Part shown: positions 61,233-64,000 of the stretch, piece after piece
How the letters are laid out: each line of letters opens with the position of its first letter
How positions within the stretch are numbered: the first letter of the stretch is position 1
Assembly (NCBI RefSeq): GCF_014750655.1
Contig: NZ_JABBXD010000001.1
Location: 543,102-607,101, forward strand
DNA: 64,000 bases
Source of the DNA: Salinimonas profundi
Lineage (GTDB): Bacteria; Pseudomonadota; Gammaproteobacteria; Enterobacterales; Alteromonadaceae
Reading direction: 5' to 3'
Made by a program: the position numbers and the translations under genes
Notes under the pieces: generated by a model
Told to the model about the DNA's origin: nothing
What the model saw: the letters and a program-made list of their open reading frames with translations, nothing else
The model's database searches: none

Positions 61233-61630
61233 ACACCTGCTGCCTATCAATGTATTGTCGGACGTGCCCGCCCTGTTATGACAAAATAATACGCAGTTAT
61301 GCAAAATCAGGACTCATCATTACAATTCCATAATCTGTGCGCGGTATCACAATGACATTGCTAATGTGTCTAGCATTATCTGGCTTGCCAGTAACTATTT
61401 GGTTCAGGAAATTATTGCCCGTTCTCAAGCAAATATTTCCTGAATCCCCCTCCGCGCAGTCTTATAGATTGGCTAAGGCGGATAAATCTCACTTCTTTAC
61501 AGCCAGTTAGCAGAAGGCACGGAACTTGATTGTCAGATTGTGTTCAATACTTCTTATATTCAACACATTTCCTTGAATCTTGGAAATCAGCACTGTGTAT
61601 TGACTAACAATCTTATGAAATGGTGAACAA
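61233..61630. other. Divergent region between topoisomerase IB and the stress-protein gene
   Basis: Contains the inverted repeat at 61539-61567. No open frame looks coding. Confidence 0.55.
61539..61567. promoter_or_regulatory. Inverted repeat upstream of the stress-protein gene
   Basis: TGTGTTCAATA (61539-61549) and TATTCAACACA (61557-61567) form an 11-pair inverted repeat with one mismatch and a seven-base centre. It lies 64 bases before the start codon, where an operator or activator site could be. The regulator is unknown. Confidence 0.4.
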
Positions 61631-62185
61631 ATGAATCAAAGATCAAATCTTGATGAAATGCGAGAAGCTATTTTAAGTACGGCACATACGCAGGTCGCTG
61701 CCGTATTTGACAGTGAAGCATCTGCGCGGGCATCAATCAGCGAGGTGGAAGAAGCCACTGATGTTGATGACCAGCAGATTACTATTGTTAATCCGTCAGA
61801 CGCAAATTTCAGCGAGAAGCTGGAAGCAGATAGCCAGAAACTCGGCAAGCACATGTGGTATGCCCATCTATTACTCGGGGCAGCCGGATTGATAGTAGGC
61901 TTGATGGTTGGGTGGTTGTTAGTTAATTATGGTCCTGCCCTGACGCAAAGTAATCCACTGTTTACTTACATAGCGATGATCAGCCCGGGCATTTTCGTCG
62001 GATTATTTGTTGCCGGCCTTATCAGCTTGCGTCCCGATCGAAGCGAGATTATCGATACAGTCCGGCATGCCATTCGTCGTAAGCACTACGCTGTCGTTAT
62101 CACTATGAAAAAGCATCAGTCGGTAAAAACAGTGACGGAAGTTCTTTCACGAAAAAGTCATAAAGTGGTTGATGCCGCATCATAA
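61631..62185 (+). CDS. YflT-like stress membrane protein
   Basis: A 184-residue protein of unknown function. An N-terminal soluble region (about 20-56) begins TQVAAVFDSEASARASI and resembles the heat-induced YflT domain; a hydrophobic hairpin spans about 78-99 and 110-132; and a C-terminal soluble helix-strand segment ends the protein (RRKHYAVVITMKKHQ). The two soluble parts may form one domain split by the hairpin. RBS GGTGAAC precedes the ATG. It ends at a terminator shared with the SDR gene. Confidence 0.7.
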   Translation: MNQRSNLDEMREAILSTAHTQVAAVFDSEASARASISEVEEATDVDDQQITIVNPSDANFSEKLEADSQKLGKHMWYAHLLLGAAGLIVGLMVGWLLVNYGPALTQSNPLFTYIAMISPGIFVGLFVAGLISLRPDRSEIIDTVRHAIRRKHYAVVITMKKHQSVKTVTEVLSRKSHKVVDAAS

Positions 62186-62186
62186 A

Positions 62187-62213
62187 AAAAGCGCCGCATG
62201 GCGCTTTTTTATT
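62187..62213. terminator. Bidirectional terminator
   Basis: AAAAAGCGCC and GGCGCTTTTT pair around GCAT, with A-run and T-run on either side. It lies between the convergent stress-protein and SDR genes. Confidence 0.92.
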
Positions 62214-62217
62214 CACG

Positions 62218-62907
62218 TTACCAATTAATTTCTTTTTTATCCCTGAAGAACTTACCAGAAGGACCATCTTCTTCAAGCTGTCCAAGCCAAATCGCTGTTT
62301 CAGCGCCTTTTTCAGGTGAACGCGGCGCATCTCTTCCGCCCATCCGGGTATGGACCCACCCCGGACACATTGCATTAATTTTAATATTAGAATGGTCAGC
62401 TGTCTCATTAGCTAATTTTACTGTCATCGCGTTTAGCGCAGCTTTGCTGACTGCATAAGCAAGTGGCCCTTCCATGCCTTCAGCAAATGACCCATAGCCG
62501 GACGATACATTTACAATCCGACCATAACCACGGTCTATCATCCCTGGCAACACCTGCTGGCATAATGCAAACGGACCGTTCACATGGACCTGCATCGAAC
62601 GCTTCAATTTAGCCAAATCGAGCTCCTGCCAGTTTTCGTCGTCCATCACACCGGCATTATTAACCAACACATCAATTCTGCCGAACACTGCAGCGGCGCG
62701 GGTAATATTGTCAATTACTGCCTGTTCGCTGGACAGATCCATTTCAATGATCTGAATGTCAGCGCCCACAATATCTTGTTTTACTTCTTCGCCGGCTTCT
62801 TCATCGCGACAGCCCAACAGCACTTTACACCCGGCTTTCGCATACCCCCTGACAATTTCAAGACCGATTCCCCTGTTTCCACCGGTAACAAAAACAATTG
62901 GTGTCAT
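62218..62907 (-). CDS. Short-chain dehydrogenase/reductase
   Basis: A 229-residue classical SDR, related to carbonyl-reductase-like enzymes. The NADP motif is TGGNRGIG, NNAG is present (NNAGVMDD), and the catalytic Tyr/Lys are in LAYAVSKAALN, with the upstream Ser in VNVSSGYGS. The substrate is unknown. RBS AGGAG. Its ATG overlaps the TGA of the DUF2878 gene (ATGA), so the pair is co-translated. Confidence 0.92.
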   Translation of the reverse strand: MTPIVFVTGGNRGIGLEIVRGYAKAGCKVLLGCRDEEAGEEVKQDIVGADIQIIEMDLSSEQAVIDNITRAAAVFGRIDVLVNNAGVMDDENWQELDLAKLKRSMQVHVNGPFALCQQVLPGMIDRGYGRIVNVSSGYGSFAEGMEGPLAYAVSKAALNAMTVKLANETADHSNIKINAMCPGWVHTRMGGRDAPRSPEKGAETAIWLGQLEEDGPSGKFFRDKKEINW

Positions 62908-63452
62908 GATTTCTCCTGTCTTTTAAGTTGTGATTTATCTTTAAAATAGGTTTCAACATATCGGGTTAGCACCATACAAAGCGGGAAAATCGCCGCCCAC
63001 ACTATTGCCAGAGTGAATAGTGTCAATCCCAATGATTGAGGAAATACCACCGCCCCGAACCGTTCACCCGCCCAGTAGCTTATTGGGCCAAAAATAGCGC
63101 CAAGTAATGCGCACAACAGTGTCTTACTCTGTAAATAATTCAGGCTGTAGGGCAATGTCAGGCCAAATGCACCCCATAGTGCAATCAGCCAGAAGGGGAT
63201 GGGCACGACAAAAACTGCTGAGTTGAATAAAAACAGATTTGCCAGCGTCAGCGCGCTATCAACAACGCAACCCAGTACGATAACGATGGTAAGCAGAACC
63301 ATATCCCTTGTTTTAGCAGGAGATATAAGAAAAAAAGCGACAAAAAGTAAGCCTATCACCCAGATAAACTCGTACTGTGTAAAAATCGCCAGAAACCAGA
63401 TTGTCTGAAACCAGATAAAATTCGCAGCTTTATTTAACATACTGGAATTCAT
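62904..63452 (-). CDS. DUF2878 inner-membrane protein
   Basis: A 182-residue membrane protein of the DUF2878 family with about five to six helices. Family features are NFIWFQTIWFLAIF at the N-terminus and GCVVDSALTLANLFLF in the middle. Function unknown. It leads the operon with the SDR gene and diverges from the phosphatase gene at the right edge. Confidence 0.88.
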   Translation of the reverse strand: MNSSMLNKAANFIWFQTIWFLAIFTQYEFIWVIGLLFVAFFLISPAKTRDMVLLTIVIVLGCVVDSALTLANLFLFNSAVFVVPIPFWLIALWGAFGLTLPYSLNYLQSKTLLCALLGAIFGPISYWAGERFGAVVFPQSLGLTLFTLAIVWAAIFPLCMVLTRYVETYFKDKSQLKRQEKS

Positions 63453-63593
63453 GGCAAAAATTCTGCATTAGCTGTATCCCGTTTTTTATAAAAATACGCA
63501 TTACGAAGACATGTTGAATTAATTACGCATTATCGGGTCGACGGTTCATTCGCCAGAATGACGAATAATTAAATCTATAAGGGAGTAAGCACG

Positions 63594-64000
63594 TTGAAAA
63601 TGGTAAAGTATTACGTTCTGGGCGCAGTCGTTTCTATTCTGCTGGCTATTTTCATTCCTTCAATTGTCGCTGCGATTTTCTTTGGCTGGATTGCTTTTTC
63701 TCTGGCAGTAGTAAGCTTTGCTTACATCTGTAATTACCCTTCACTCTTCCGCAAGCGGGAAGATGGCTCTATTCCTTTCTATGTGCGATGGGCATTCATC
63801 CCTTTTTTAATTGGTACTGGCGCATACAATCACTTCGCGAGAAAATACGATAAAGTGCCCGCGATTCAACAGATTGATGAAAATCTCTATCTTGCCTGTC
63901 GTCTGTTTTCTAAAGACATTGAAGAGATGAAAGAAAATGGGGTTACGGCCGTTTTAGATGTCACTGCAGAGTTTGACGGTCTCGACTGGACAGCGCATCA
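63594..64000 (+). CDS. Membrane-anchored dual-specificity phosphatase, partial
   Basis: The frame starts at TTG (63594) or ATG (63600) after GGGAG at 63581-63585, and continues beyond the right edge. The first 75 residues hold two to three hydrophobic helices (VLGAVVSILLAIFIPSIVAA and following), and then IDENLYLACRLFSKDIEEM and NGVTAVLDVTAEF resemble the beginning of a DSPc phosphatase domain, as in YnbD-like proteins. The catalytic CxxxxxR lies outside the window, so the assignment is tentative. Confidence 0.65.
   Translation, partial: MKMVKYYVLGAVVSILLAIFIPSIVAAIFFGWIAFSLAVVSFAYICNYPSLFRKREDGSIPFYVRWAFIPFLIGTGAYNHFARKYDKVPAIQQIDENLYLACRLFSKDIEEMKENGVTAVLDVTAEFDGLDWTAH

Overview
The window is chromosomal DNA from a gammaproteobacterium, most likely a marine member of the Alteromonadales (Alteromonas/Salinimonas/Aestuariibacter type). 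I infer this from gene order and families: gltA divergent from sdhCDAB-sucAB-sucCD, smc-zipA-ligA divergent from cysZ, comEC-msbA-lpxK-ycaR-kdsB, a secreted GH16 beta-glucanase facing a large TonB-dependent receptor, and DUF3429, DUF2919 and DUF2878 membrane proteins. No database search was possible. I see no rRNA, tRNA, CRISPR array, insertion sequence or prophage; this is mostly core genome with a few accessory insertions.

Layout. 1-4126: histidine utilisation, with hutC-hutU (hutU cut by the left edge) divergent from hutI-hutG around a perfect HutC-type palindrome. 4127-11497: a polysaccharide (probably laminarin/beta-1,3-glucan) locus: two LacI-type operators, a small secreted protein with a PEP-CTERM-like tail, a multidomain GH16 enzyme, and a convergent TonB-dependent receptor with its own, different LacI-type palindrome. 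11498-23420: TCA-cycle block sdhCDAB, sucAB, sucCD (minus strand) and gltA (plus strand), subdivided by a terminator and by a structured spacer. 23515-31590: DUF3429, the GDP-mannose pair manC-manB, glutathionyl-hydroquinone reductase, tcdA, two small uncharacterised genes and rimO. 31617-39443: the comEC-msbA-lpxK-ycaR-kdsB cluster, extended by an SDR gene and a Kelch protein gene. 39481-47951: DUF2062, a membrane protein/XRE regulator pair, then smc-zipA-ligA. 47951-54124: cysZ, an nlpI operon containing an unusual Sel1-repeat zincin, cdd, a DUF1244 gene and pnp. 54453-64000: HNH nuclease, an osmotic-stress-like run putP-proB-proA-mscS, topoisomerase IB, a YflT-like stress membrane protein, DUF2878-SDR, and the start of a membrane-anchored dual-specificity phosphatase cut by the right edge.

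How the genes work together. Histidine breakdown yields glutamate, which can feed 2-oxoglutarate into the TCA block; the GH16 enzyme and receptor would degrade and import glucan oligomers; the envelope cluster (lpxK, kdsB, msbA, manBC) builds and exports lipid A/LPS sugars. The most unusual points are the NlpI-linked HELAH zincin with Sel1-type repeats, the sorted-protein/GH16 pair under LacI-like control, the putP-proBA-mscS arrangement, and the structured sucB-sucC spacer.
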